The notes: a model not told the origin generated them from the letters alone. A DNA stretch of 64,000 bases from CAYZQH01 sp050300015 (GCA_050300015.1 JBNKWZ010000014.1:1-64000), one strand, 5' to 3'. Numbered from the stretch's first letter, positions 8,802 through 18,391 are shown. A program made the numbers and translations.

Positions 8802-9870
8802 CGAAATCAAAACTCCTTAAGGCCAGACCGGTGGCAATCATCAAAGCGGGGGCATCATTGGCAAGCGCCGCAGAATTCACTCGCGACGAGACCGACATAT
8901 TGGCAAAGGGGTTGGCCACACTGGCGGTAGTGCCCAGCTTTTCTTCGATAATTTCAGCAAGCCCCGTCATCGAGGCCACACCGCCAGCCAAAACGATATG
9001 ATCCACGTCGTTGTATTGGCTAGAAGAGAAGAAGAACTGCAAAGAGCGCGTCACCTGCTGCACCACGGAGTCTTTGAAGGGCTCTAGCACCTCTGGCTCA
9101 TAGTCATCCGGCAAGCCCCCTTGCTTTTTGGCAAGGCCGGCCTCCTCTTCAGACAAGCCGTAACGGCGTTGAATTTCTTCCGTTAGCTGGCGTCCGCCAA
9201 AGAGTTGCTCGCGGGTGTAAATGGTTTTGCCATCCACCAAAACACTTAACGTGGTCATGGTAGAGCCAATATCGACGATGGCCACCACCTGCTCTTGCTG
9301 GTCCACCAACTGATCACGCACCAACGCGAAGGCACGCTCCATGGTGTAAGCCTCCACATCCACCACTTTGGGATGCAGATCCGCGAGTTCCAGCACGCTT
9401 GCCCGAGTGTCCACGTTTTCTCGCCGACAGGCCGCCAGAAGCACTCTTACTTGATCAGGTGATTTTTCAGATTCACCCAAAACGTCGAAGTCAATGGAGA
9501 CTTCCTCGAGGGGGTAAGGGATATACTGGTCAGCCTCTAGGGAAATTTGCAGCTCCATAGCGTCAGAGTGCAGCCCCCCAGGCATATCAATCACCTTGGT
9601 GATCACAGCGGAGCCCGGCACAGCCACGGCGGCGTCCTTAATCTTGGTACGAGAGCTTTGCACCGTAGCCTTGATCGATTGAGCCACTGCCTCAACATCG
9701 TTGATGTTTTTTTCCACCACCGAATTTGCGGGTAGCGCCTTAACGGCGTAGTTTTCCACGCGAAAATTGTTGCCCTGGCGACTCAACTCCAACAATTTTA
9801 CAGTAGTGGAACTGATATCCAGGCCAAGCATGGGCTTTGTCTTTTTACTGAATAAGCTGAGAAGGCTCAT
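8794..9870 (-). CDS. pilM: Type IV pilus actin-like ATPase PilM
   Basis: 358 aa. A cytoplasmic actin/FtsA-like protein that binds the N-terminus of PilN. The phosphate-1 motif LGLDISSTTVKLLEL lies near the N-terminus, phosphate-2 is VAIVDIGSTMTTL, and the adenosine motif is IVLAGGVASMTGL. The ATG at 9870 gives the usual MSLLSLFSKK start. An in-frame GTG at 9888 would add six charged residues (MEIDKK) and is less likely. First gene of pilMNOPQ, divergent from ponA, with a likely promoter in the shared 149-bp gap. Confidence 0.95.
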   Translation of the reverse strand: MSLLSLFSKKTKPMLGLDISSTTVKLLELSRQGNNFRVENYAVKALPANSVVEKNINDVEAVAQSIKATVQSSRTKIKDAAVAVPGSAVITKVIDMPGGLHSDAMELQISLEADQYIPYPLEEVSIDFDVLGESEKSPDQVRVLLAACRRENVDTRASVLELADLHPKVVDVEAYTMERAFALVRDQLVDQQEQVVAIVDIGSTMTTLSVLVDGKTIYTREQLFGGRQLTEEIQRRYGLSEEEAGLAKKQGGLPDDYEPEVLEPFKDSVVQQVTRSLQFFFSSSQYNDVDHIVLAGGVASMTGLAEIIEEKLGTTASVANPFANMSVSSRVNSAALANDAPALMIATGLALRSFDFDG

Positions 9871-9906
9871 TTTTTTATCTATTTCCACTACTTAGCTAAT
9901 GTTTAT

Positions 9907-9934
9907 GTTATAGCACTTTAACAATTCACTGCAA
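9907..9934 (-). promoter_or_regulatory. Probable sigma-70 promoter of pilMNOPQ
   Basis: On the minus strand TTGCAG (9934-9929) is followed after 16 nt by TATAAC (9912-9907), about 37 nt before the pilM ATG. This is a good match to sigma-70 -35 and -10 elements in the divergent pilM/ponA gap. Inferred from sequence alone. Confidence 0.45.
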
Positions 9935-9969
9935 CAAAAAGCCACAGGTGTAAAGTGTGAAAAAGCTCT

Positions 9970-9975
9970 TATAAT
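9970..9975 (+). promoter_or_regulatory. Possible -10 element of ponA
   Basis: A perfect TATAAT at 9970-9975 lies 44 nt upstream of the ponA ATG. The corresponding -35 region (about 9947-9952, GGTGTA) is a poor match, so an activator may be needed or the true element may be elsewhere. Confidence 0.35.
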
Positions 9976-10019
9976 ACGCACCCTGCGTCATCGAGCGAAC
10001 AAACGGAATCCAATTACTT

Positions 10020-12701
10020 ATGATACTTAGATCTTCTATATATGCTGTAATTTGGCTTGCGATGGCCGGCGTAGGCTGTACGCTCATGACATTAGCAGGC
10101 GTCCACTTATACCTTAGTCCATCTTTGCCTTCCGTGGATTCGCTGAGAGATATTCGTCTGCAAACGCCACTGCGTATTTATTCTTATGACGACGTCTTAA
10201 TTGGCGAGATCGGTGAGAAGCGCAGAACCCCAATTACCTACCAAAACATTCCGCAAGCGTTTATCGATGCTTTATTATCTGCGGAAGACGCACAATTCTA
10301 CTCACATAATGGTGTCTCAATAAAAGGACTTATGAGAGCATCGTCACAATTATTGATCTCCGGCGACATTCAAGGCGGCGGTTCCACGATCACCATGCAG
10401 GTGGCGCGCAACTTCTTCTTATCCCGCAAACAAGAATTCAAACGGAAATTCAACGAGATATTACTCGCATTGCGCATAGAAAGGGAACTGTCAAAGCAAG
10501 AAATTTTGGCGCTGTACGTGAATGTGATCTTTTTGGGCAACCGAGCCTACGGCATTGAAGCGGCCGCCAACGTCTACTATGGAACCACATTACAAGCGCT
10601 CACTTTACCTCAGCTGGCCATGATTGCAGGGCTTCCAAAGGCACCATCCACAATGAACCCCCTGGCCAATCCAGAGCGTGCGCTGCAGCGCAGAAACTGG
10701 ATTCTAGGCCGAATGCACGAACTTGGAAAAATTGACGACAACACCTACCAAAACGCTATCGAAACCCCCTTAACGGCAGAATATAGCGGCACGACGGTGG
10801 AGCTCAGCGCGCAGTACGTGGCAGAAATGGCCCGCCAAAAGGCCATCGAATGGTTTGGAGCGGAAGCCTACACCGACGGCTACAAGGTATTTACTACACT
10901 CAACGCCGATCTACAACGAGTGGCGCAAAAGGCTGTGGTAGACGGGCTGATTAAATACGACCAACGTCACGGCTACCGGGGCCCAGAACACCAAATTCCG
11001 CCACCGGAGGCTTACGCCGCGCTCGTTGACAAGCTCAACAACGAAACCGAAATTGACGATGTGAACCCAGAGAGCGCCCACACAGAATCCAATACGGCAC
11101 TCCCTGCCGAGTCGTTGTCCACCTCAAACACCAAAGAAGCGATAAAAACACTGCTTAAGCCCTGGCACGAAACTTTACTAGCACACCTAAAACAGACGCC
11201 CACCTACGCAGACATGCCGCCCGCAGCCGTAACCGACGTGGGCGAGACCAGCGTGAGCGCTCTACTGAAAAATGGTGAAACCATTGAGATCGCCTGGGAA
11301 AATGGCCTGCAAAATGCCAGGCGATACCTGTCCGTGAATCGTCGCGGCGCCAAACCCAAATCTCCAAGTGACGTTGTCAACCTGGGCGATATTATTCGAG
11401 TTCGACAACTAGAAGGCCAGTGGCACTTTAGCCAACTGCCCGACGCGCAAGGGGCTCTGGTATCACTAGATGCCAATACCGGCGCCGTATTAGCGCTCGT
11501 TGGTGGCATGGACTTCAGCCAAAGTCACTTCAATCGCATCACCCAGGCCACTCGTCAACCGGGCTCCAACTTCAAACCGTTCATATACACCGCTGCACTT
11601 GAAAACGGGCTAACCGCGGCCACCGTAATCAATGATGCCCCTATCGTATTTGAGGACTCACAGCTGGAAAGCGATTGGCGCCCAGAAAACGCCAGCGGTA
11701 AATTTTATGGCCCTACCCGCCTGAGAAAAGCCCTCTACCTGTCCCGTAACCTCGTCTCCATACGGGTACTTCGAAGCATTGGCGTCGACAATGCGCTAAA
11801 AGACATGGGCCGCTTCGGCTTTGACACCAGCGCCTTCCCTAGAGACCTCTCAGTGGCGCTTGGCAGTGTGGCAATGACGCCATGGGAGGTGGTCAGAGGC
11901 TACTCAACCTTCGCCAATGGTGGCTATCAAATCGACCCCTTCTATATCGATCGCATCGAAGATGCAGAGGGCAATATCGTGTTTCGCTCAGAACGCTTCG
12001 AAGTCTGCAAACCCTGCGAAGCAAAAGCGTTGGCCGAGGCGCAAGCCGCCGATACCACTCCAGAGGAACAGACGGAACCTTTAAACAATACGGAAGCGCA
12101 GGACAATACAGAGCCACTAGACGCCATAACTGACGTCGGTATGACCGAAACACTCATTGGAGAAAACAAACCGGCCTCCGAGCCCGATCCCGCCATCACC
12201 CCCGCACCAAGAGTGATTGATGAGCGAGTCGTCTATATTATGGATTCGATGCTAAAAGACGTGGTCATTCGCGGGACAGCCACCAAAGCCAAAGTCATCA
12301 AACGGTCGGACATTGCTGGCAAAACAGGAACCACCAACCAAGCCACCAATGCCTGGTTTTCTGGTTATGGCGGCGGCCTTGTCACCACAACCTGGGTGGG
12401 CTTTGATCAAGTAAGCACTTTGGGCGCCCGGGAATTTGGCGGCACTGCTGCCCTGCCGATTTGGATAGACTATATGAAGTTTGCCCTGGAAGGCCGGCCG
12501 GAGGTTCACATGACGCGCCCCGAAGGGTTGGTTACCACTCGCATCAACCCGCTCACAGGCAAGCGCGCACTGCCCGGCACACCCGATGCCATATTTGAAA
12601 TCTTCCGGGCCGAAACCGTACCCGAACTTGAAGACACCACCAACGCCACTCCCGACGACCCTTGGCGCGACCCCGACATGGGCACAGAAGATATTTTTTG
12701 A
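10020..12701 (+). CDS. ponA: Penicillin-binding protein 1A (bifunctional transglycosylase/transpeptidase)
   Basis: 893 aa. Polymerises and cross-links peptidoglycan at the inner membrane. An N-terminal membrane anchor (about residues 8-30) is followed by the GT51 domain with catalytic Glu in SAEDAQFYSHNG and the motif GGGSTITMQVARNFF. An OB-like domain follows, then the transpeptidase with the SxxK serine in RQPGSNFKPF, SRN in YLSRNLVSIR and KTGTT near residue 766. Two acidic, low-complexity insertions (about residues 345-375 and 675-730, rich in Glu/Thr/Ala) make it longer than the E. coli protein. Divergent from pilM, as in Pseudomonas. Confidence 0.95.
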   Translation: MILRSSIYAVIWLAMAGVGCTLMTLAGVHLYLSPSLPSVDSLRDIRLQTPLRIYSYDDVLIGEIGEKRRTPITYQNIPQAFIDALLSAEDAQFYSHNGVSIKGLMRASSQLLISGDIQGGGSTITMQVARNFFLSRKQEFKRKFNEILLALRIERELSKQEILALYVNVIFLGNRAYGIEAAANVYYGTTLQALTLPQLAMIAGLPKAPSTMNPLANPERALQRRNWILGRMHELGKIDDNTYQNAIETPLTAEYSGTTVELSAQYVAEMARQKAIEWFGAEAYTDGYKVFTTLNADLQRVAQKAVVDGLIKYDQRHGYRGPEHQIPPPEAYAALVDKLNNETEIDDVNPESAHTESNTALPAESLSTSNTKEAIKTLLKPWHETLLAHLKQTPTYADMPPAAVTDVGETSVSALLKNGETIEIAWENGLQNARRYLSVNRRGAKPKSPSDVVNLGDIIRVRQLEGQWHFSQLPDAQGALVSLDANTGAVLALVGGMDFSQSHFNRITQATRQPGSNFKPFIYTAALENGLTAATVINDAPIVFEDSQLESDWRPENASGKFYGPTRLRKALYLSRNLVSIRVLRSIGVDNALKDMGRFGFDTSAFPRDLSVALGSVAMTPWEVVRGYSTFANGGYQIDPFYIDRIEDAEGNIVFRSERFEVCKPCEAKALAEAQAADTTPEEQTEPLNNTEAQDNTEPLDAITDVGMTETLIGENKPASEPDPAITPAPRVIDERVVYIMDSMLKDVVIRGTATKAKVIKRSDIAGKTGTTNQATNAWFSGYGGGLVTTTWVGFDQVSTLGAREFGGTAALPIWIDYMKFALEGRPEVHMTRPEGLVTTRINPLTGKRALPGTPDAIFEIFRAETVPELEDTTNATPDDPWRDPDMGTEDIF

Positions 12702-12741
12702 TGTGTCCCCAAAGCACGCAAGCTAGCACGAACTTTTGGGC

Positions 12742-12768
12742 ACAAAAAAGGCCGGTTAACCGGCCTTT
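12742..12768 (-). terminator. Terminator after rpmE
   Basis: A perfect 22-bp palindrome (12747-12768, AAAGGCCGGTT and its complement) is followed on the minus strand by more T residues (12749-12744 side). It starts 26 bp past the rpmE stop. On the plus strand it lies 45 bp past ponA but has only a short T tract, so it may also work weakly for ponA. Confidence 0.8.
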
Positions 12769-12793
12769 GGAAGAACGTTTTTTGGTGTGAGGA

Positions 12794-13006
12794 TTATGAC
12801 CCGCGACGACCCGAAAAACGCTTCTTGAATTTGTCAATACGACCACCAGAATCCAACACTTTTTGCTTGCCGGTGTAAAACGGGTGGCATTCAGAACAAA
12901 CGTCCAAAGTAATCTCTTTGGCCATGGTAGACCGCGTTTCAATAACATTGCCACAACTACAGGTGGCTTTCATCGCGCCGTATTTCGGCTGAATATCTGC
13001 TTGCAT
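12794..13006 (-). CDS. rpmE: 50S ribosomal protein L31 (zinc-binding form)
   Basis: 70 aa. Bridges the large and small ribosomal subunits. The four zinc ligands of the C+ form are present: Cys16 and Cys18 in CSCGN, and Cys37 and Cys40 in CSECHPFYTGKQK. That places it as the zinc-dependent paralogue rather than the zinc-free one made under zinc starvation. A single-gene unit on the minus strand, between ponA and priA, with its own promoter and terminator. Confidence 0.96.
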   Translation of the reverse strand: MQADIQPKYGAMKATCSCGNVIETRSTMAKEITLDVCSECHPFYTGKQKVLDSGGRIDKFKKRFSGRRGS

Positions 13007-13093
13007 AACTTTACCTCAAATGGATGTGCCGCCACTCGATCTTGTGCCGAGCACCGCACACTGGTTAAAGTGGTTGGCTTTTTAGGAGCGCGC

Positions 13094-13121
13094 ATACTAC
13101 CAGAACCCTGTTAATGCGCAA
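13094..13121 (-). promoter_or_regulatory. Probable sigma-70 promoter of rpmE
   Basis: TTGCGC (13121-13116), 16 nt, then TAGTAT (13099-13094) on the minus strand. It predicts a leader of about 80 nt before the rpmE ATG, a length that could hold a regulatory structure. Confidence 0.5.
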
Positions 13122-13156
13122 GCCATTCGCTCGATTTTTAGTCGCACCCACATATT

Positions 13157-15349
13157 ATGACTAAGTTTTATACGGTAGCCGTACCCATACCGCTGCACAA
13201 ATGCTTCGAATATACCGCTCCCAACACGCTCACCCCCTCTGCTACTGTGGGATCGAGAGTGGTGGTACCCTACGGCTCGCAAACGCTGGTGGGCATTGTA
13301 CTGCGCATTCAAGAAGAGGCCAGCTACCCCGAGCACAAACTCAAGCCTATTCACCAAGTCATTGACGCCACCCCCATCCTGAGCAAAGATATAATGGCAC
13401 TTTGCGAGTGGGCAAGCACTTACTATCACCACCCTCTAGGGGAAGTTTTTCATACGGCCTTGCCCGTGGCATTGCGAACTGCACAAACCATCTCGCTACC
13501 CAGCGAAACCCACTGGCGCCACACCGCCAAGGGGAAAGGTCTTGGCCCATCAGCCTTTAAAAACGCCCGTCAACAGCGCACTCTACATCAGTTATTGCTT
13601 GGCGAAGTCAGCGTGTCGCGGCAGCAGCTGCAAATGTGCGGTATCCCACTGGTTGCAGCAAAAACACTAGAAGAAAAGGGCCTCATTGAAAGGTTCAGTG
13701 CGCCACCCAGTCACACATCCAGTGTCATAGCAGAACGCCACCTAAACGCCTCGGAGGAGCAAACCCGCGCGCTAAACCAGCTACGCTACCACCGCTACGC
13801 TACCTATTTATTGGAAGGGGCCACCGGCAGCGGCAAAACCGAAGTCTACTTGCAAGCCATTAGCCGCGTCTTAAATGAAGGTAAACAGGCCTTAGTGTTG
13901 GTACCAGAAATCGGCCTAACCCCGCAAACCGTGGCCCGTTTCAAGCGGCGTTTCAATGTGCCCGTCGTGGAAATGCACTCCAACGTTGCCAAAAAACAAC
14001 GCGCCCAAAATTGGTTACTGGCTGCCCAAGGCGTCGCCAAAGTGGTGATTGGTACGCGCCTGTCAGTATTTACTCCCATGCCGGCACTGGGCATGATTAT
14101 TATTGACGAGGAACATGACGGCTCTTTTAAGCAGCAAGACGGGTTGCGTTACAACGCACGCGATCTGGCCGTGGTTCGCGCAAATCACGCTCACATCCCG
14201 TTGATTTTAGGCAGTGCCACGCCTTCTCTGGAAAGCCTTTGGAACGCCGCCAATGGCCGCTATGAGCACCTGCGCTTAACTCAACGCACTGCGGGTGCCC
14301 ACCCGCCCAAATGCCTGTGTATTGACATGCGCAGGACCGAAAAGCGTGGTGTTCTTTCCCTAGAGGCCGACCAAGCCATGAAAGCCACCCTTGCACGAGG
14401 CGAGCAAGCACTGGTCTTTATTAACCGCAGAGGCTTTGCACCGGTATTGCTCTGTGAACAGTGTGGCTGGAGTGCCAACTGCCAAGCCTGTCATGCGCAG
14501 TTAACATTGCATAGCAAACCCCGGCATCTGCGCTGCCACCACTGTGACGCCAAGCATGCGGTGATGCAGCGCTGCCCCGAGTGCCACAACACCCACCTCA
14601 GCACCGTGGGTCAGGGCACCGAACGGGTGGAGCAAACCCTAGTCGAGCGGTTTGGCCCAACACCCGTGATTCGCGTAGACCAAGATTCTATGCAGCGTAA
14701 AAATGCAATGACCGAGCTCGTAAAGGACATCACCGAAGGTGGGCCATGTATTTTGGTGGGTACTCAGATGCTCGCCAAGGGTCACCACTTCCCCAATCTC
14801 ACACTGGTAATTATGCTAGATGTAGATCAAGCCCTGTTTAGCAGCGACTTCAAAGCTCTGGAAAGGCTAGGCCAGCAAGTCGTGCAAGTCTCCGGGCGTG
14901 CGGGCCGCGAAGACAAACCTGGAACCGTTATTTTACAATCTCACCAGGCGGACCACCCACTGCTTGAGCGACTACTGAACAAGGGCTACGCGGTGTACGC
15001 GCGCACCTTGCTGGAGGAGCGCCAGGCAGCCATGCTGCCGCCTTATTGGCACATGGTGGTGCTACGTGCCGAGGCCAAAGATGCCTCTCACGCAGAGGAT
15101 TTTTTAAATCATGCGGCCGCGGCCCTTAAGCAAGTGATCACGCTCTCACCCGAATGTAAGCTACTCGGCCCGCTGCCAGCGTTACTGGAAAAAAAGCAAG
15201 ATCGCTTTCGCTTCCAACTGCAACTGTGTGCCCAACACAGAAAACCGCTGCATGCAGCCCTCTGCACCGTACTCCCCAGCTTGACGCAATATAGACGTTC
15301 GCGCGGGGTTCGCTGGTCCATCGATGTGGACCCTTACGACCTCAGTTAA
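13157..15349 (+). CDS. priA: Primosomal replication protein N' (PriA helicase)
   Basis: 730 aa. A 3'-5' superfamily 2 DNA helicase that reloads the replisome at stalled forks. An N-terminal DNA-binding domain (FYTVAVPIPLHKCFEYTAP) precedes Walker A GATGSGKTEVYLQ (about residue 221) and the DEEH box IIIDEEHDGSFKQ. The zinc-binding insertion has cysteine pairs (LCEQCGW, CQACH, CHHC, CPECH), and GTQMLAKGHHFPNLTLV follows. Full length and intact. Divergent from rpmE. The argS gene that often follows priA in related genomes is not here; ftsN comes next. Confidence 0.97.
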   Translation: MTKFYTVAVPIPLHKCFEYTAPNTLTPSATVGSRVVVPYGSQTLVGIVLRIQEEASYPEHKLKPIHQVIDATPILSKDIMALCEWASTYYHHPLGEVFHTALPVALRTAQTISLPSETHWRHTAKGKGLGPSAFKNARQQRTLHQLLLGEVSVSRQQLQMCGIPLVAAKTLEEKGLIERFSAPPSHTSSVIAERHLNASEEQTRALNQLRYHRYATYLLEGATGSGKTEVYLQAISRVLNEGKQALVLVPEIGLTPQTVARFKRRFNVPVVEMHSNVAKKQRAQNWLLAAQGVAKVVIGTRLSVFTPMPALGMIIIDEEHDGSFKQQDGLRYNARDLAVVRANHAHIPLILGSATPSLESLWNAANGRYEHLRLTQRTAGAHPPKCLCIDMRRTEKRGVLSLEADQAMKATLARGEQALVFINRRGFAPVLLCEQCGWSANCQACHAQLTLHSKPRHLRCHHCDAKHAVMQRCPECHNTHLSTVGQGTERVEQTLVERFGPTPVIRVDQDSMQRKNAMTELVKDITEGGPCILVGTQMLAKGHHFPNLTLVIMLDVDQALFSSDFKALERLGQQVVQVSGRAGREDKPGTVILQSHQADHPLLERLLNKGYAVYARTLLEERQAAMLPPYWHMVVLRAEAKDASHAEDFLNHAAAALKQVITLSPECKLLGPLPALLEKKQDRFRFQLQLCAQHRKPLHAALCTVLPSLTQYRRSRGVRWSIDVDPYDLS

Positions 15350-15464
15350 GCCCGCGAGCATAAATCTGTGCAAATTGGTGTGTTTCAGACCCCGCTCTAT
15401 TACAATAGAGAAAAGCACAACGATAATGCTCAGGCGAAGCACCACACCCAACCATCGAAGGCCC

Positions 15465-15971
15465 ATGGCAAAAGACTCTAAACCCTCTGATACTCGCGTT
15501 CCCGGCTGGATTTGGCTCATTACAGGCGTGGCGCTGGGCGCGCTGATCACCCTGTTAATGCGCTTGTCTGAAATGCAACCCAACCCGCCTACCCAGCACT
15601 CGAACGCAAAGCCAACAGCAACCCAAGAAACATCCAACCCGGTCATTTTTAAATTTTATGAACTCCTCAAAGACACAGAAATACTGGTGCCCGAACGTGA
15701 AGTGCCGGCGGTTCAAGCGGACGACAACACCTTGTTTGTGCTGCAAGTTGCCTCCTTCAGAAGCGCTGAAGATGCAGAGCAAGCACGAGCGGAATTAATG
15801 CTGTTAAACCTGGATGCCCACATTGAAAAGGCCAATGTCGATAGCGGCCAAACCTGGCACCGCGTGATCGTGGGCCCCTATCAAAACCGCTCCCAAATGG
15901 CCAAGGCCCGCGACACACTAATCTCCAATCGATATGAGGCCATGCTACTCAAACGTAAAAAGGCAGGCTGA
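15465..15971 (+). CDS. ftsN: FtsN-like SPOR-domain cell division protein
   Basis: 168 aa from the ATG at 15465. A short cytoplasmic N-terminus (MAKDSKPSDTRVPG) is followed by one transmembrane helix (WIWLITGVALGALITLLM), a linker and a SPOR domain (LFVLQVASFRSAEDAEQARAEL ... WHRVIVGPYQNRSQMAKAR). The SPOR domain binds glycan-stripped septal peptidoglycan, and FtsN triggers septal synthesis. It is shorter than E. coli FtsN (319 aa) but fits the short form found before hslV. An in-frame ATG at 15426 would add 13 basic residues and cannot be excluded; ribosome-binding sites are weak for both. Confidence 0.8.
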   Translation: MAKDSKPSDTRVPGWIWLITGVALGALITLLMRLSEMQPNPPTQHSNAKPTATQETSNPVIFKFYELLKDTEILVPEREVPAVQADDNTLFVLQVASFRSAEDAEQARAELMLLNLDAHIEKANVDSGQTWHRVIVGPYQNRSQMAKARDTLISNRYEAMLLKRKKAG

Positions 15972-16056
15972 CTACAACGCCCTTGAAAAGCTAAAGCGTG
16001 CCCCCACCTTCAAGTCTTTGATCCAACCCTTTGTCAAACCTTCTAGAGAGGCCTTA

Positions 16057-16608
16057 GTGGAACAATATCGTGGCACCACCATTCTTTCCGTCCGGCGCAA
16101 TGGCAAAGTGGTCATTGGCGGGGATGGGCAAGTCTCAATGGGCAACACCATTATGAAAGGCAACGCACGTAAAGTTCGGCGCTTATATCGCGACAAAGTC
16201 ATCGCCGGGTTTGCCGGAGGCACCGCCGACGCCTTTACCTTATTTGAACGCTTTGAAGCCAAACTGGAAACCCACAGCGGTCATTTGGTACGCGCCGCAG
16301 TTGAGCTCGCCAAAGATTGGCGCACCGACCGCGCACTGAGACGCCTGGAAGCCTTACTCGCTGTGGCCAACGAGGAAGCATCACTGATTGTCACGGGCAA
16401 CGGCGACGTCATTCAGCCCGAGAACGATTTAATTGCTATTGGCTCTGGTGGCACGTTTGCACAATCTGCCGCGCGTGCGCTTTTGGAAAACACCGAGCTA
16501 CCTGCACGCGACATCGTTGAAAAAGGGCTCACCATTGCTGGCGACGTTTGCGTCTACACCAACCACAATTTCACCATTGAAGAACTGGAATACACGCCTG
16601 AATCATGA
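16057..16608 (+). CDS. hslV: ATP-dependent protease HslVU, peptidase subunit HslV
   Basis: 183 aa from a GTG at 16057. HslV is a proteasome-beta-like threonine protease; after loss of the first residues the catalytic N-terminal threonine lies in YRGTTILSVRRNGKVVIGGDGQVS. The frame is open 41 codons further upstream, but the upstream residues do not fit the family and would block the active Thr. A GAGAGG ribosome-binding site lies 5-6 nt before the GTG. The stop overlaps the hslU ATG by 4 bp. Probably in one transcript with ftsN and hslU. Confidence 0.95.
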   Translation: MEQYRGTTILSVRRNGKVVIGGDGQVSMGNTIMKGNARKVRRLYRDKVIAGFAGGTADAFTLFERFEAKLETHSGHLVRAAVELAKDWRTDRALRRLEALLAVANEEASLIVTGNGDVIQPENDLIAIGSGGTFAQSAARALLENTELPARDIVEKGLTIAGDVCVYTNHNFTIEELEYTPES

Positions 16609-17924
16609 CTCAAATGACACCTAAAGAAATCGTTCACGAGCTAGACCGATTTATTGTCGGCCAACAGGATGCGAAACGCGCGGTGGCCATCGCGCTGCGC
16701 AATCGCTGGCGCCGGATGCAACTCGACAACGATTTACGAGCGGAAATTACACCCAAAAATATTTTAATGATCGGCCCCACCGGAGTCGGTAAAACGGAGA
16801 TCGCCCGGCGTTTGGCCAAACTCGCAAATGCACCGTTTATTAAAGTGGAGGCCACAAAATTTACTGAGGTGGGCTATGTAGGCCGCGATGTGGAATCCAT
16901 CATTCGCGACTTGGTCGACAGCTCCATTAAATATTTTCGCGAACAGGAAACCCGTAAAGTCAAAATGCGCGCAGAAGATGCCGCAGAAGACCGCGTGCTT
17001 GACGCATTGCTGCCCCCTGCCCGCGATGTAGAAGGCGTAGAGACAGCAGAATCTTCCACTCGCCAGATGTTTCGCAAAAAACTCCGCGAAGGCGAACTGG
17101 ATGACAAGGAGATCGACATTGAAGTTGCCTCAACCCCTGTAGGCGTAGAGATCATGGCTCCCCCGGGCATGGAAGATATGACCAATCAACTGCAAAGTAT
17201 GTTTTCCAACCTAGGCAGTGGACGCACCAAAAAACGGAAAATGACGGTTAAAAATGCACTCAAAAAATTAACCGATGAAGAAGCCGCCAAGCTCATCAAC
17301 GAAGAGGAACTCAAGGCACAAGCCATTCAAGCCGCCGAACAAAACGGCATTGTGTTTATCGACGAAATCGACAAGGTCACTAAACGCGAAGGCAACTCTG
17401 GGGCGGATGTATCTCGTGAAGGCGTGCAGCGCGATTTATTGCCGCTCATCGAAGGCTGTACCGTCAGCACCAAACACGGCATGATCAAAACCGATCATAT
17501 TTTATTTATCGCATCGGGGGCCTTTCACTTGTCAAAGCCCTCCGATCTCATTCCAGAGCTCCAGGGGCGCTTACCCATTCGCGTAGAGCTCTCGGCGCTC
17601 ACACCAGGTGATTTTGAACGCATACTGACAGAACCCAATGCATCGCTGACAGAGCAACACAAAGCATTGCTCGCTACCGAAAATGTCACAGTCGAATTTA
17701 CGGAAGATGGTATTCGACGCATTGCGGAAACCGCATTTGAAGTCAATGAAAGAACCGAGAACATTGGTGCCAGGCGGTTACACACGGTATTGGAGCGTTT
17801 ACTCGAAAGCGTGAGCTTTGAGGCCAATGACAACCCCGGCTCCATTCAAATTGATGCCGCCTACGTGACGTCACAACTGGCAGATCTCGCTCAAAACGAA
17901 GACCTCAGTCGGTTTATTTTGTAG
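16605..17924 (+). CDS. hslU: ATP-dependent protease HslVU, ATPase subunit HslU
   Basis: 439 aa. The AAA+ unfoldase that feeds substrates to HslV. Visible are MTPKEIVHELDRFIVGQQDAKRAVAIALRNRWRR (quoted in part: FIVGQQDAKRAV), Walker A GPTGVGKTE, the GYVGRDVE pore loop, the inserted I domain (about residues 110-240), Walker B IVFIDEID, the sensor and box VII region GRLPIRVEL, and the C-terminal tail ending DLSRFIL that docks in HslV. Either the first ATG (16605) or the fourth codon ATG (16614) could start; the first is coupled to hslV by ATGA. Confidence 0.97.
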   Translation: MTQMTPKEIVHELDRFIVGQQDAKRAVAIALRNRWRRMQLDNDLRAEITPKNILMIGPTGVGKTEIARRLAKLANAPFIKVEATKFTEVGYVGRDVESIIRDLVDSSIKYFREQETRKVKMRAEDAAEDRVLDALLPPARDVEGVETAESSTRQMFRKKLREGELDDKEIDIEVASTPVGVEIMAPPGMEDMTNQLQSMFSNLGSGRTKKRKMTVKNALKKLTDEEAAKLINEEELKAQAIQAAEQNGIVFIDEIDKVTKREGNSGADVSREGVQRDLLPLIEGCTVSTKHGMIKTDHILFIASGAFHLSKPSDLIPELQGRLPIRVELSALTPGDFERILTEPNASLTEQHKALLATENVTVEFTEDGIRRIAETAFEVNERTENIGARRLHTVLERLLESVSFEANDNPGSIQIDAAYVTSQLADLAQNEDLSRFIL

Positions 17925-17928
17925 CCGC

Positions 17929-18336
17929 ATGGCCGTCGCACCCACACACATACAATTGCACCGCCGCTCGCAAATACTGGAGGTGCAATTTCCCGACAAC
18001 ACCTACTCATTGACGGCGGAGTATTTGCGGGTGATGTCACCCTCGGCAGAGGTAAAAGGTCATGGACCCGGCGAAGAAACCTTGCAAGTGGGTAAACAAG
18101 AAGTGGCCATTACCGGCATAGAACCCCAAGGGAACTACGCCATTAAGCTTATTTTCAGCGATGGCCATGATTCGGGCATCTACACTTGGTCCTACCTCGC
18201 AGAGCTTGGCCAACATCAAGCGCAGTATTGGCAAGCGTACCTCACCAAACTGCAACAAGCCGGTAAAACCAGGAAGCCTGGCGTGAGCGTGCTCAAACTG
18301 GTGGAACCTACGGACCGCGACGCGCGTTCCACCTAA
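17929..18336 (+). CDS. DUF971 (gamma-butyrobetaine hydroxylase-like N-terminal domain) protein
   Basis: 135 aa, a stand-alone DUF971 domain: HRRSQILEVQFPDNTYSLTAEYLRV, VAITGIEPQGNYAIKLIFSDGHDSGIY and the conserved TWSYLAELG. The domain is a small zinc-containing fold also found at the N-terminus of carnitine-synthesis dioxygenases; the free-standing bacterial form has no settled function. It starts 4 bp after hslU and is probably in the same transcript, an arrangement common in Proteobacteria. Confidence 0.85.
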   Translation: MAVAPTHIQLHRRSQILEVQFPDNTYSLTAEYLRVMSPSAEVKGHGPGEETLQVGKQEVAITGIEPQGNYAIKLIFSDGHDSGIYTWSYLAELGQHQAQYWQAYLTKLQQAGKTRKPGVSVLKLVEPTDRDARST

Positions 18337-18391
18337 ATCCCCCCACTCAAGCTGTGGTGGGTGCAAAAGCGTTGTTGTGGGCGGCACACGC

